Shown: positions 24,515 to 40,757, counted from the first letter of the stretch. The stretch: 64,000 nt of DNA from Theristus sp. LFF4_11 (GCA_030248135.1 JASANC010002175.1:1-64000); one strand, 5' to 3'. The notes: a model not told the origin generated them from the sequence alone. Translations and numbers: made by a program.

Positions 24515-25394
24515 ATGTTTCTTTGTGCGCTGCGTGGTGCGTCGTCGTCTGCGATCCGCGGCCGCTCACACTCACACACAGCGACAGCAGCAAGATTGAT
24601 TTCTCGTTCGTCGTTGCACAGTTCAAGCAAGCGTGCAGCTTCGACAGACTCAGATGTTCCCGCAACTTTGAAACGCGTCGCCAGCTCCTCACAGTCCAGC
24701 AAGCCGACCGTTGTGTTCAAAAAATCCGCTTCCGGCGGCATCGCCGTTCTGCCGTCAGAAGTGAGTCGTGCGCAGAAACCGGACGAGCTGGCGCCGGGCG
24801 ATCCGACATTTCTGGACGAGGTGACGCACACTGGACAGGTCGGTGGTGGTGGTCGCCGTGGCGTGGGTGGGGGGGGCACCGTTGATGTTTGGTAAAATTG
24901 CATGCCCTGTCATGAACGGTGTTTGATTTGAGCTGTTTTTGATGGTTTGAGGGTTGTTTATTGTTCGCAAGCAACGCAATATTTGGTTTGTTACGAAAGT
25001 TAAAGTCTCACAGTTAAATGGAACGCCTCACAGTGTTCAGGCATGGGACAGCACGGACGTCCGTCTGGTCCGTTTCATACATCGCAAGAAACAAGTGAAC
25101 CCAAACATTGCGGCCGAATTGGTCGCTGAAGTGCCGCCGGTGCAAGTTGACGCTCGAATTGTTGCGTGCGACGGCGGCGGCGGCGCTCTGGGCCATCCAA
25201 AAGTGTACATAAATCTGGTTGGTATTTCAAAATTCCGATGTGAATTGTGCGATTGTTGATTGCTGCAGTTAGTATTATTGTCGCAGTTTTTCTCTCCGCA
25301 GGACAAACCTGGCAACCACACGTGCGGCTACTGCGGCTTGCGTTTCACAAAAGTTGGTCAATTTAACCCAGGAGTTGATCATCCGGGCTCATAG
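24515..25394 (+). CDS. NDUFS6: NADH:ubiquinone oxidoreductase 13-kDa-A subunit (NDUFS6)
   Basis: A small zinc-binding accessory subunit of mitochondrial complex I, in the matrix arm, needed for late N-module assembly. Exons are 24515-24838, 25041-25217 and 25302 onward, all in phase 0. The N-terminus (MFLCALRGASSSAIRGRS) is rich in Ser, Ala and Arg like a mitochondrial presequence, and the leader is longer than in human. The conserved part runs from THTGQ through VRFIHRKKQVNP and AEVPPVQV to ACDGGGGALGHP and DKPGNHTCGYCGLRF. This contains the zinc ligands Cys-x8-His and Cys-x2-Cys. The end is uncertain: reading on gives a stop at 25392-25394, but GTTGGT at 25353 also resembles donors used elsewhere here, so a further exon is possible. 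Confidence 0.92.
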
Positions 25395-25828
25395 ATATCA
25401 TGGATTAGAGATCGATTATTAATATGATATAAGGCAGCCGGAAACAGCCGTTTTATTGTTTATGTTTCGTATCAAAAAACGGATTCTGTGAAAATTCTGT
25501 AAAACAATAGAATTGTGAAGAACCTTATTTGTGTTTATATTTTGACTGATTTAGAAAATTGTCGTTTTGAACAAAAAATAAATGAACCGAAAGCCGTCGT
25601 TGTTGGTGTTTGCAAAATGATACAATTCGGTTTCAGGTTGGTTCTGCGGTCGGCGAACAAGTATTACCCGACACACACACAACGGAAAACGCCATTGTTG
25701 GTATTCTCGAAAGAAAACATGCCAAAGTTGTCAAAATGCGTAGGTACGAACCACGGATAAAATGCACCAATAAGCAAAAGCAAGTAAATGAACAAGCTAA
25801 AACAGCAGCTTTGCACAAGGTCCAGGCA

Positions 25829-25846
25829 CGACTTCATTCTGTTGCA
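25829..25846 (+). promoter_or_regulatory. 3' splice site upstream of the MEKQIPPGF gene
   Basis: ACTTCATTCTGTTGCAG lies about 36 bases before the ATG at 25882. As at NDUFS6, it could be a trans-splice or a 5' untranslated exon acceptor. An upstream exon-like segment at 25637-25739 (after TTTCAG) could instead be spliced to it. Confidence 0.35.
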
Positions 25847-25881
25847 GATCTTTGCACACGTCACCATTCCGCAATGAAACC

Positions 25882-26836
25882 ATGGAGAAGCAAATTCCGC
25901 CTGGTTTTGTTGTCACCGTGCAAGAGGGCGGCGCACAAACGGTATAGGCTGCGATGATCGAATCAGTAAAGAAAATAAATCAAAACATGATTTTTAGCCG
26001 TTCAAATACGTAATGGTGGTTGAGCGAACTGGAAAAACTGCAAAAGCACAGCGAGCAATTGTTCCGTATGTCATTCACCGCGTCTTTTTTTAGTTTTGAC
26101 CACGCATAAAGAACACCCAAAAGCGGTTTTTCCAGTGAGAAAGCATTCAGTGACGTTGACATAAAACCCGTATCGGATGAAACGAGGCAATCTGAAATCG
26201 AAGCTAGCCAGACTCACACGGCCACGCCAACCGTTGCGGGCATCAAGGCTACAATACCAGCTGAGAACGTCCAGCGAGCACAACCGAATGCGGTCACCAT
26301 GACGCAAAGCACGAAGCTAACAAACGAAGACGCTGCGGAACTGAGCAAAGTAGGCAGTAACGCAGTTTTCCAACTTCACTTACCGGTTTCGCAGGAAACA
26401 TCATTGTAGCTTCAGCGTTTGCCCGCATCGCGTAAACCGATGATAAGGTTCCCGAAACGTTCTGGAAGAAAGGTGCATTATGATTCATCTGGCCTTCCGC
26501 CGTTGCCGCAAGCCCCAGCAACAGGTTGTTGGTGTTTTTGTGAAAAACAAATGAAAAAAAAACAGTTGAAAACTAAACTGCACCGCCACAGCCAAAGCAG
26601 TAGCAACTGTGAGTGCCGCAGTCGCACCACCTCCCAGCTGCAGCTCATCGGCAGCAACCGTCGACGAGTTTGCCATGCCGCTGAACTTGCGTCGCAAGCC
26701 GTTGACTCAGGACGAAATCGATGCCATTAACGTAAATTGATCGACTCATACAAAACAACATTGTCAACTTCAAGCACGTTCAGATTCAAAGCAACGTCAA
26801 ATTTGTTTTCAGACCGGTGGCGCAGTTCAACGTTAG
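25882..26836 (+). CDS. Unrecognised small gene starting MEKQIPPGFVVTVQEGG
   Basis: Exons 25882-25941, 25998-26065 and 26136-26349 join with consistent phase into a soluble polypeptide of 114 codons: MEKQIPPGFVVTVQEGG, then KYVMVVERTGKTAKAQ, then a Thr/Ala/Gln-rich acidic stretch ending LTNEDAAELSK. A later exon, ending at 26731, encodes PLNLRRKPLTQDEIDAIN. A last mini-exon, 26813-26836, adds TGGAVQR and a stop. The link between 26349 and the later exon does not keep phase with the acceptor I can see (about 26611), so an exon or an alternative donor is missing. There is no membrane segment or signal peptide. I do not recognise the family. It lies on the same strand about 0.5 kb after NDUFS6. 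Confidence 0.55.
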
Positions 26837-27298
26837 AAAAAAAATTTGGATTGGAGAAATCCTTCGAGGTTCATAGCAACACAGGGCGTCCCTCGTTCAC
26901 AAAGTTTGATAGGAACTTAGGAACTGAATTTTTAGCATTGTAACATTGAGCTTTCATTTTTGTTCTGTGACATCCACTCAACTGTATGGTCCACATCGAA
27001 CGAATCTCAACTGCTTTTGGTTCTCGGGAACTGCGAATAATGAAATATATCAGATTTCTAACGCTTCATTTCATAGTCGTCAACAACATCTGTGAACTGC
27101 AAGCAACAAACCGAATGATCAACCAACAATCAAAACTGACACATCACAATCAGAACGATACAAACAGCAGAAACAATGGTAAAAGAGACTAAAAAAAAAC
27201 AACAACAACCGACACATTATCAGTGGCAAACAAATGGCAAAATGAAACAAGCTTACCGCGACCACAACCAACCTGACCAAAAAGAGAAATGTTTCAAA

Positions 27299-27535
27299 AT
27301 GGGCGGCCGAGTTGTGAGTTCGTCCGATAAGTCGGCCGCACCGCTGCAGCACGATACACGCGCAGCAACGTTAACCGGTGGAGGCGGAGCTACAGAACAA
27401 GAACAGCGTGAGTGACATGAAAATTTCGAAAAACGCAGGGTTCCACTCCGCAGTGTATCGTCTTGATTTTCCTTTCAAGCAGGCCCAACAAAACTTCCGA
27501 AACCTATTGCAACTGAGCCCGTTGAACAGCGTTGA
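27299..27535 (+). CDS. Possible two-exon gene end, MGGRVVSSSDK ... EPVEQR
   Basis: 27299-27407 ends at a consensus GTGAGT donor. The segment 27483-27535, after TTTCAAGCAG, restores the frame (CGC codon across the junction) and stops at 27533-27535. The product is about 53 residues, Ser/Thr/Gly-rich, with TKLPKPIATEPVEQR at the end. It could be an alternative or true last part of the MEKQIPPGF gene or a separate small gene. Its 5' side is unclear. Confidence 0.35.
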
Positions 27536-28179
27536 GGAACGGTTTGACCGAATGATAGACTAAAGCGTCAGAAGTGGGGCTGCCTGTATTTGGCCCGTGT
27601 TATTATGTTTGTCTTTACTCCTATCGGTTTTACGTAACTCTCGGTAGTGCGCGAAAACACTTGGTGGTAGTGTTGGGTCGGCTAGCTTCGGACAGAAACC
27701 GCTCTGTCCGGTCCGCTAGGCCCGCTCTGTTCACTACGCCAACGCGCCACAGCAGATTGTGTGTGTGAGCATCTAAAAATAGTTGGAAAACACTTTAGAA
27801 AACACACGATACAGCACAATAGAACTACAGCAATGTTATTATATGTACGTCGAAATACACCGTTAGAACAGCAAAGTGTTTCGATCTCACACAATCAGGG
27901 CTTGAGTACTGCTGCACATTTTGGTAGCGTTCACAAAAAGTACACCAGTAAGCCATCAATTGTGCCAAAACGTGCAGCAGTTCACAAGAGATACACAGAG
28001 AAACTGGGTTGTGCACAAGTAACGAGAGCATCGGCATCAAACAAATGAAAAAAGAAACACAGATGTGGAATATGAGAAAAAGCAGCCGGCTTATATACAG
28101 TGGTGGTGATGTGTGTGCGGCGCCGTGAGCCTGTGCGCCTGCGTCTCCGTGCGCCCACGAACGTCGCCGTGTGTCCACA
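27536..28179. other. Short intergenic region between convergent genes
   Basis: Contains a strong hairpin at about 27680-27722, with arms GGCTAGCTTCGGACAGA and TCTGTCCGGTCCGCTAGGCC. No exon is supported. The plus-strand genes and PRPF4B end toward each other here, so 3' untranslated regions are expected. Confidence 0.45.
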
Positions 28180-33953
<5,774 letters not shown>

Positions 33954-34048
33954 TTTTGACAGACTATCGAAAAACTGAAATGCAAAGTGATCAATCAGAT
34001 GCTCAATTCTGTTATTGTGCACAAACAAAACTGCTAATCTGGCTGGAC

Positions 34049-34766
34049 TAGGGTTGTTAAACAAAAATGAAAATTTTTTTTTAAAAAAAAAGTGATTAAA
34101 AAAAACAAAAATGCCGATTTTTTTTAAAAAAAAAAAATTCGAAAAATTTTCCTCTAATATGCTCTGAAAACCTCAATTTTGGCACAATTTTTCGAAAGTT
34201 CAACAAAAATTTTCTTTGATTATACCTCGTAAAACCTTTAGCAGTCGATTTTGGGCCGTTTTACCGACTGATTTTAGGCTACGACAACATCTGCGATGAA
34301 GTTTTTGAGCGTCCCAAAGCTTGGCCTACCATTTCCGATGCAGATAAGGTGACGATTCGCCTCGCAGAGCGTCCGATTGTGCTCGCTGCTCCGTTTGCAA
34401 GCGCTACGTTGTCTGGTTGCTGCTTCGTGTCGTGTCGTCGCGACACCATCAGAAGAATTGATCGAATTTCAAGGCGGTATGTTTGTCTTCACTTTAGCAT
34501 TAGTTTAGCTGGGGACAATTAGTGACGTTTTGGAGGTCAAAACACAAGAAGAGGCATGGTGACGGTTTGGAAAAGGGGTAATTGAGGTCACCAAAACAAA
34601 ATCTGCAAAGTTCCGCCATACGGGTGTCATTCGGGAGGCGCTTGCATATCATATGTGGTTCTTCGGACTCCCTGATTGATTTAGCACAACTTTGACTTTT
34701 GAAATTTTTTTTTTTAAATTTAAAAAAAAACAAAAATGACGATTTTTGTTTTTTTTAACAACCCTA
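34049..34766 (+). mobile_element. hAT-type MITE, TAGGGTTGTTAA family, intact copy
   Basis: 718 bp, flanked by the perfect 8-bp duplication GGCTGGAC (34041-34048 and 34767-34774). The ends TAGGGTTGTTAAACAAAAAT and TTTTTTTTAACAACCCTA are inverted. The interior has TTTTACCGACTGATTTTAGG, CGCTACGTTGTCTGGTTGCT and GAACCACATATGATATGC-type blocks and no transposase. It sits about 95 bp upstream of the PRPF4B start codon. This is the reference copy for the related elements at 22927, 35867, 36549, 38010 and 43566. Confidence 0.88.
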
Positions 34767-34976
34767 GGCTGGACTGGATCAAATGATCAACAAATCAGTG
34801 ACAATAAAAAACGTCAAAAAATTGACGGTGTTGACAATTTACAACTTGGGCGGGCTGGGCAACATTTTGAGCTGAAGAAACAGGCAACAGAAAAATTTGC
34901 GTTAAAATTTCAGCCAAAACTATCAGTACATTACAATACATTACTCAATAATGTTTGCATGTTTTAACCAGCGTCC

Positions 34977-35446
34977 CATAGTTGTTCCAGAGCCGAGGGG
35001 TTGGGGGGGGCCGATATTAGCTGGAGCAAATTTTCCAGATAGATAGATAGCTGGAAAATTTTGGGGGGGGGGCCGCGGGTGGGGCCATGTGACTTTGGGG
35101 GGGGGGCGGTCAAAATTTTGAAATTTGATAGATAGATAGCTAAAACGCTAAAAAGCTTTAAAAACGGCAAATAATAATAAAAATACGCTAAAAATCAAGT
35201 ATAAACGCGTATTTTACCTAAAATTAGCGAAATTTTCAAGAATTACGAGCAAAAATGGTCAATTTTGGTCAAAAATTGACTCATTTTATGTCTTCGAAGA
35301 CAAAAATTTTCAGACAGATAGCTGGCTGAGAATTTTTTTAGATAGATAATAGCTGAGCCGAAAAAACTTGTCTGATAGAGAATAGAGATAGATTCAAAAA
35401 ATTTTGGGGGGGGGGCCGGCCGCCCCCCCCCCCTAGAACAACTATG
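34977..35446. mobile_element. hAT-type MITE with CATAGTTGTTC ends, intact
   Basis: 470 bp between perfect 8-bp duplications CAGCGTCC (34969-34976 and 35447-35454). The inverted ends are CATAGTTGTTC and GAACAACTATG. The interior has several runs of 8-10 G, a GATA microsatellite (GATAGATAGATAG) and no coding frame. A piece of the same family, with CTCTGGAACAGCAATGG at its end, lies at about 36255-36345. Confidence 0.85.
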
Positions 35447-35454
35447 CAGCGTCC

Positions 35455-35866
35455 TCTTGTCTTCCTTTCCGCTCCGTGCTGTGCTCCATCTGAGGTTAAA
35501 AAGGTTGAATCAACCCAATGTTGTTGTTTACTTAATTTTTTTAGAATTTTAAATCAATAAAAAATATTTTTTGAATGCCCGAGGAAAATCCGTGTAGCTT
35601 CATAAGTCACGGAATGGGAATGAAAGAATGTGAAATCCGAATCCAATAAGACAAAACTCAGCCCACTTGCACCAATTCACGCAGACGTATGTTCAATTGC
35701 TGCTCTCTACACGCGGAGGTCTCGGGTGCTCTGGGGGGGTGTGTGTACCCCCCCCATATATTTTGTGACTTATGTAAGCCAACCAGGAAAATCTGACTGA
35801 AGGGCTGAAGGGAAGGATTCGACAAAAATTGGTGCATTCGAGTTCGAGAACCGCGACGGTCCGTAC
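35455..35866. other. No supported gene
   Basis: AT-rich sequence with one short palindrome of G and C runs near 35736-35755. Nothing else stands out. Confidence 0.5.
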
Positions 35867-35990
35867 TAGGGTTGTTGAAAAAAACGTCATTTTTTTAAAT
35901 AATTTAAAAAATTTCAATAATCAAAGTTGTGCTAAATCAACCAGAGGGAGTTCGAAGAACCACATTTGATGTGCAATCGGGCAAATGTAC
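35867..35990 (-). mobile_element. hAT-type MITE (TAGGGTTGTTAA family), terminal fragment
   Basis: Starts TAGGGTTGTTGAAAAAAACG and continues through AAAGTTGTGCTAAATCAACC and GAAGAACCACATTTGATG, then breaks into the GCGGCC minisatellite. Confidence 0.65.
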
Positions 35991-35993
35991 TTT

Positions 35994-36238
35994 TGCGGCC
36001 CAAGAGATTGCGGCCTGGACGATTGCGGCCGAAGCGTAGCGGCCTGAAGGATTGCGGCCTGGACGATTGCGGCCGAAGCATAGCGGCCTGGACGATAGCG
36101 GCCTGGACGATAGCGGCCTGGACGATAGCGGCCTGGGACGATTGCGGCCTGGGACGATTGCGGCCTGGGACGATTGCGGCCTGGGACGATTGCGGCCCGG
36201 GACGATTGCGGCCCGGGACGATTGCGGCCCACAACGTT
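35994..36238. repeat. GCGGCC minisatellite, 16-17 bp unit
   Basis: About 15 units of GCGGCCTGGGACGATT and variants (GCGGCCGAAGCATA, GCGGCCTGGACGATA). The last units are nearly identical, pointing to recent expansion. A related array in the opposite orientation lies at 37807-37999. Peptide-like frames across it are products of the repeat. Confidence 0.9.
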
Positions 36239-36254
36239 TTCATGCTTTGTCACC

Positions 36255-36345
36255 TTTCCAGGTCAATTTCTATCTATCTAGAATATTTGCTCCAGCCATC
36301 TATATCGCCCCCAACACCCCTGCTCTGGAACAGCAATGGTATAAG
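36255..36345. repeat. Fragment of the CATAGTTGTTC hAT family
   Basis: TTCTATCTATCTAGAATATT, then GCTCCAGCCATCTAT and CTCTGGAACAGCAATGG, match the left end of the 34977 element in reverse orientation. Confidence 0.6.
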
Positions 36346-36548
36346 CCATCGTCGTCGTCGTGTCTGCTGCGTTTGCGTCGAATCGATCGTTGATATTTGC
36401 GCCAATATTTGCGCCGCTGTTAGCAATATAAATTGAATTAAATGGAAATTGAATTGAAATTGAATTGAATTGAAATAAAATGTCCGAATCCCTATGTTTG
36501 AAAATCCAATATTTTGGAGGTTTGATTTGAAACAAATGCTGGGGAGGT

Positions 36549-37447
36549 TAGGGTTGTTTAACAAAAATCGAAATTTTTTATGTGATTAAAAAATGCCGAT
36601 TAAAAAAATTCGAAAATTTTTCTTCTAATATGCTCTGAAAACCTTAATTTTGGCACAATTTTTCGAAAGTTCAACAATTTTTTTGATATTACCTCGTAAA
36701 ACCGTCAGTAGTCGATTTTGGACCGTTTTACCGACTGATTTTAGGTTTTATTTGGTTAGATTCGACAACTTCGGCGATGAAGTTTTTGAGCGTTTCACAG
36801 CTTGGCTTACCATTTCCGATGCAGATAAGGTGACAATTCGCCTCGCAATCTGATTTCTGAGCGTCCGAGCTGCTCCGTTTGCAAGCGCCACGTGGTCTGG
36901 TTGCTGTTTCGTGTCCTGTCGTCGCGACATCATCAGAACTGATCGAATTTCAACCCGGTATGTGTGTTTTCATTTGAGCTGGGGACAATTAGTGACCTTT
37001 TGCGTAATGCATCATTATTAAAACTGCTGCATCTGCAGTTCCGGTGCTCCTCCTCCATAACACAGGAAAGAAAAAAATGCAAAAACTAAATTGATCATTT
37101 TCACCTTATCAAAAAGGCTTGGCTTAGGATTAGGATTAGGTTTAGGATTAGGAACCTACAACGACTCATTACAAGCAACCTCAGATCAAAAATCAAAAAA
37201 ATCACTTTTAAGAATGTATACAAATCGACGTTTTGTGAGTCAAAACTCAAAACACAAGAAGAGGCATGGAAAAGGGGTAAATGAGGTCACCCAAACAAAA
37301 TCTGAAAAGTTTTCGGGAGTCATTCGGGAGGCGCTTGCACATCAAATGTGGTTCTTCAAACTCCCTGGTTGATTTAGCACAACTTTAATTTCTGATTTTT
37401 TTTCAATTTAAAAAAATGAAGATTTAGGTTTTTTTTCAACAACCCTA
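36549..37447 (+). mobile_element. hAT-type MITE (TAGGGTTGTTAA family) with an internal insertion
   Basis: Ends TAGGGTTGTTTAACAAAAAT and TTTTTTTTCAACAACCCTA. Between GGGGACAATTAGTGACCTTTTG and AAAACACAAGAAGAGGCATGG it carries about 230 bp absent from the reference copy at 34049. The outer 8-mers (GGGGAGGT and GGTGGGGT) do not match, so the target duplication has decayed or an end was rearranged. Confidence 0.75.
37010..37238. repeat. About 200-bp interspersed repeat with TTAGGATTAGG core
   Basis: Contains GGCTTGGCTTAGGATTAGGA, AACCTACAACGACTCATTAC and GTTCCGGTGCTCCTCCTCC. An almost identical reverse-complement copy is at about 43369-43565. Here it is inserted in a hAT element, with possible flanking duplication GACCTTTT/GACGTTTT. 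Confidence 0.7.
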
Positions 37448-37806
37448 GGTGGGGTCTCTGCCTGAGGACTCGACTCGAGACAAAAGAAGATTTTCAGATA
37501 TTTTCATAAGAAAGTACAGTTTTAATGTTTAATGGGAATTTTTTGTTGGTTTAATTTTAAATAAATAATTGGTAATTTAAAACTTTAATAACAAATTAAA
37601 CAAAAAAGGCTCAGATGAAATATAGCTCTGCTCGGCGACAAGGAAAGTTGAGCATGGAAGATTTCGATTTGGGGTTCTAAATAACACATAATTACAAATC
37701 AATAAACAAAAACAACTTTTTTAAAAAAAAGAATTGAAAACTCGTGTGCGAGAATAACATAACCAGCTGCGTGCGACAAAGACAATGACAACGCTTTAAA
37801 ATTTCG
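37448..37806. other. No supported gene
   Basis: AT-rich sequence between mobile elements; no repeat or exon recognised. Confidence 0.5.
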
Positions 37807-37999
37807 TGGGCCGCAATCGTCCCAAGCCGCAATCGTCCTGGACCGCAATCGTCCCGGGCCGCAATCCTTCAGGCCGCAATCGTCCAGGCCGCAATCCTTC
37901 AGGCCGCAATTGTCCTAGGCCGCAATCCTTCAGGCCGCAATCCTTCAGGCCGCAATGCTTCGGCCGCAAAGCTTCGGCCGCTATCTAATGGGCCGCAAT
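37807..37999. repeat. GGCCGCAATCGTCC minisatellite
   Basis: About 12 units of GGCCGCAATCGTCCCA or GGCCGCAATCCTTCA; reverse-oriented relative of the array at 35994-36238. It adjoins the hAT fragment at 38010. Confidence 0.85.
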
Positions 38000-38080
38000 C
38001 GAACGCACGCCGTGCAATCGCCTCCCGAATGACTCCCGTATGGCGGCACTTTCCAGATTTTGTTTGGGTGACCTCATTTA

Positions 38081-38263
38081 AGGCGCGTTTAGCAATTAGT
38101 TTTTTGTGCGTACGCACGGACACGACACGTAAAAAATGACCACGCGATTTAGAAATCGTGTCGTGTGTGCTATCTTAATGCATTACGGACACGATTAGTT
38201 TGCGCACGGGATTTAGAACGACGTTTGTGCGTACGGACGAAAAACTGAATGGTGTATCCGCCT
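38081..38263. mobile_element. PIF/Harbinger-type MITE with TTA target duplication
   Basis: 183 bp flanked by TTA (38078-38080 and 38264-38266). Its outer ends are AGGCGCGTTTAG and the complement AGGCGGATACACC, with CGTACGCAC blocks in both arms. Removing it restores the hAT context GACCTCATTTACCCCTTTTC that is seen uninterrupted at 23090, which confirms the exact boundaries. Confidence 0.85.
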
Positions 38264-38473
38264 TTACCCCTTTTCCAAACCGTTACCAAACCTCTTCTTG
38301 TGTTTTGACCCATAACGTCACTAATTGTCCCCAGCAGCCCTGCTTAAAATTCGATCAATTCTGATGATGTGTCGCGAGTCGACGGCAGGACACGAAACAG
38401 CAACCAGACAACGCAACGCTTGCAAACGGAGCAGCTCGGACGCTCAAATTTAGATCGCGAGGCGAATCTTCAC

Positions 38474-40755
38474 CTTTTTTTGTTCTTGTTCTTTATTTCT
38501 CTTTATGATTCGCAATTATCTTTGACAGCATATCAAAAGAAAGCAACTATGTGATCAACTCGAGCCTAACAAAACGCCTCAAAACAACAGAATGCCTCAA
38601 AGTAAGTGGAATCAAAAGGAAATGACATGAAAATGTCCGGTTTTTAAGTGAAATGTCAACACAACTGAGAAAAAGTCAACCGAAACAAACACTCGAACAC
38701 TACAACACAGTCGAGACACGACACTACAAAACAAAACAAACCGACTCTGACAGTCAGACTGAAACTGAAACTGTTGATTAAAAAACTAAGACAAAATAAA
38801 TTTGGTTGGTAAATTACGAGTCCGTCGAATCGCTGTTTCACGAAAAACCACATCGTATGAAGTCACGAATAACCACACCATAGCTGTCGCAGCACACGCA
38901 CACAAAGCGAATCACTGACGGGCACGAGCACACAAATGAAGCAAAATCAAGTAAGCGGCTGTCACAATCTCGACCGTTTGGGGCAAGTTGTCTGGAACTA
39001 TCGAGATGGAAAATTAGATACTATAGACCTAATTTTGTGATTGATTGAAGATGTTGACGAGAGAGGTTGGCAAGAGAATTTGTAATTTACATTAAAAGTT
39101 CGTGAGAAGCGAGAAGCATTTGGACAGACAGGGTCAAGCCGGCGGAACTCCAATACAAAAAATTAAAATGAATTGATTTGAGACTGAGATTGACGCGAAT
39201 GAAAGACGCATCCCTTTAAAGCGGAAGTTTTCGGGAAGGAAGCGGACTCTCCTGTAGATTTATGTCAAAATTGTCGAGTATTTTGTTTGAGCGAATTTCA
39301 ACACAAGGTCACGGTCTCTCAGCAACAGAGATTTCCTGAAAGTAGTGACTGAAGTGGAGGCAACCGTAGCTTGACTCAATGAATTCCAGACAGAAAACAA
39401 CAATTCTCGTTCCCCAGAAATTTTTGCGGATGGACGTATTTACCATCGGAACCTTCAACCTAAGAGAGTGACCCCTGGTGCCAATTTCTCCTTCATGAAC
39501 TTGAAAGAACTCCACAGACTCGGGGATATGGCATTTATGTGTGAGAACCTTATAAACTAAAACTAAATCTGAAATTATGCGCTGGACGAAAAGCGGCAGA
39601 AGCTGGAGGTCGTCCATTCTTTTCTGGTAACTATCACCTAAATCAACTCCTTGAACGTATTTGGTGAAACTTCGTTGAACGGATTCTAATCTTCTGCAGT
39701 CCCCTATCAACGACGGCGACCAGACGCTGGGGCAAAAAGTTAATCTTGGAACAATCACCGTTTTAAACAGTTTCAGCTGAAGATTTTGGGTTTTTACTCT
39801 GAGACATCTAGACATCAACCCACAACCACTTCGTGATTTAGCTACAACCCTTGTAATGTGTTCTTTAAAAGTTAAATTACTGTCCATGATGACTCCCAAG
39901 TCTCTGACCGTTGATTGATGCTCAATTTCGTTCCCATCTATGTAGTATTTGAAACCAGGGTTGAGACGCGATTGAATATGCAAGCAAACAGTTTTGTTTA
40001 CAGAGAGTTTGAGCTTGTTGCTTTGCATCCAATCATTTATAGCATCTATGTCCTCCTGAAGTAGGGAGCGGTCGTAGTCAGACGACACTTCTTTATATAG
40101 CTTAACGTCGTCAGCGTAGATAAACATCTTACTGTGTTTTATCACTGATGGGAGGTCATTTATGAATAGCGCAAAAAGAATAGGTCCCAAGACTGAACCC
40201 TGAGGAACTCCTGAAGTCACCCAACACGATTTTGACCGCATTCCACCTACCTTAACTGTTTGTGAACGCTCGCAGAGGTAAGCGCCAACCCATTGGATCA
40301 AAACTTCATCAAATCCAAAGGTGCCCAGTTTCTCTAGGAGAATTTTGTGATTCACTGTGTCGAAAGCTTTAGAAATATCTAGATAAATGACATCAACTGG
40401 ATAATTACAATCCCAACTGCGTGTCCAATCATTCAAGCAGCATAATAGCTGCATTTCAACGCTACGCCCAGGGAGAAAGCCGAACTGAAATGGCGACAGT
40501 ACCGAATTTTCAACACAAAATTTTAAGATTCTATCCTTCAATAAGCCCTCGAAGATTTTGCACAAATTGGATGTCAATGACACAGGGCGGTAATCCACGA
40601 GGTTTGGACTACGTCCCTTTTTGGGAATTGGTTGAACGATCGCGGATCTCCAATTAGGCGGAACATCCGACAAGAAGAGCGACGCATTGAATATTGAAGC
40701 TAAAGGCTCGGCCAAAAAAACAGCCAATTTTTTCAAGAAGATACCTGGGATCTGG
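38474..40755 (-). mobile_element. Non-LTR retrotransposon (jockey/CR1-like LINE), 5'-truncated
   Basis: About 2.3 kb inserted in reverse orientation into a hAT element. On the element's own strand the 5' end is cut inside the reverse transcriptase gene at 40755. The 3' end abuts a short A-run (plus-strand CTTTTTTTG at 38474). The untranslated 3' part is about 0.8 kb. Truncation at the 5' end is typical of target-primed reverse transcription. Confidence 0.8.
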
Positions 40756-40757
40756 GA
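39309..40757 (-). CDS. LINE reverse transcriptase, C-terminal part, uninterrupted
   Basis: About 480 open codons of an RNA-directed DNA polymerase that copies the element's RNA at a nicked target. Motifs in order: PIPKKG, DYRPVSLTSNLCKIFE, SPFQFGFLPGRS, VIYLDISKAFDTVNH (first catalytic Asp), SGVPQGSVLGPILFALFIND, the catalytic box FIYADDVKLYK, and NKLKLSVNKT. The region after the palm (ending EISVAERP) is intact to the stop. The N-terminus and any endonuclease domain or first frame are missing. The first few residues (MAYHF) come from the host hAT sequence, so the frame's ATG is not the real start. The lack of internal stops points to recent insertion. Confidence 0.9.
   Translation of the reverse strand, partial: SQIPGIFLKKLAVFLAEPLASIFNASLFLSDVPPNWRSAIVQPIPKKGRSPNLVDYRPVSLTSNLCKIFEGLLKDRILKFCVENSVLSPFQFGFLPGRSVEMQLLCCLNDWTRSWDCNYPVDVIYLDISKAFDTVNHKILLEKLGTFGFDEVLIQWVGAYLCERSQTVKVGGMRSKSCWVTSGVPQGSVLGPILFALFINDLPSVIKHSKMFIYADDVKLYKEVSSDYDRSLLQEDIDAINDWMQSNKLKLSVNKTVCLHIQSRLNPGFKYYIDGNEIEHQSTVRDLGVIMDSNLTFKEHITRVVAKSRSGCGLMSRCLRVKTQNLQLKLFKTVIVPRLTFCPSVWSPSLIGDCRRLESVQRSFTKYVQGVDLGDSYQKRMDDLQLLPLFVQRIISDLVLVYKVLTHKCHIPESVEFFQVHEGEIGTRGHSLRLKVPMVNTSIRKNFWGTRIVVFCLEFIESSYGCLHFSHYFQEISVAERP

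Noticed and set aside
35921..36393. Repetitive peptide frames in the GCGGCC array
   Set aside because: Open in several frames because the 16-17-bp unit lacks stops; no start context or splice sites, and the unit length is not a multiple of three.
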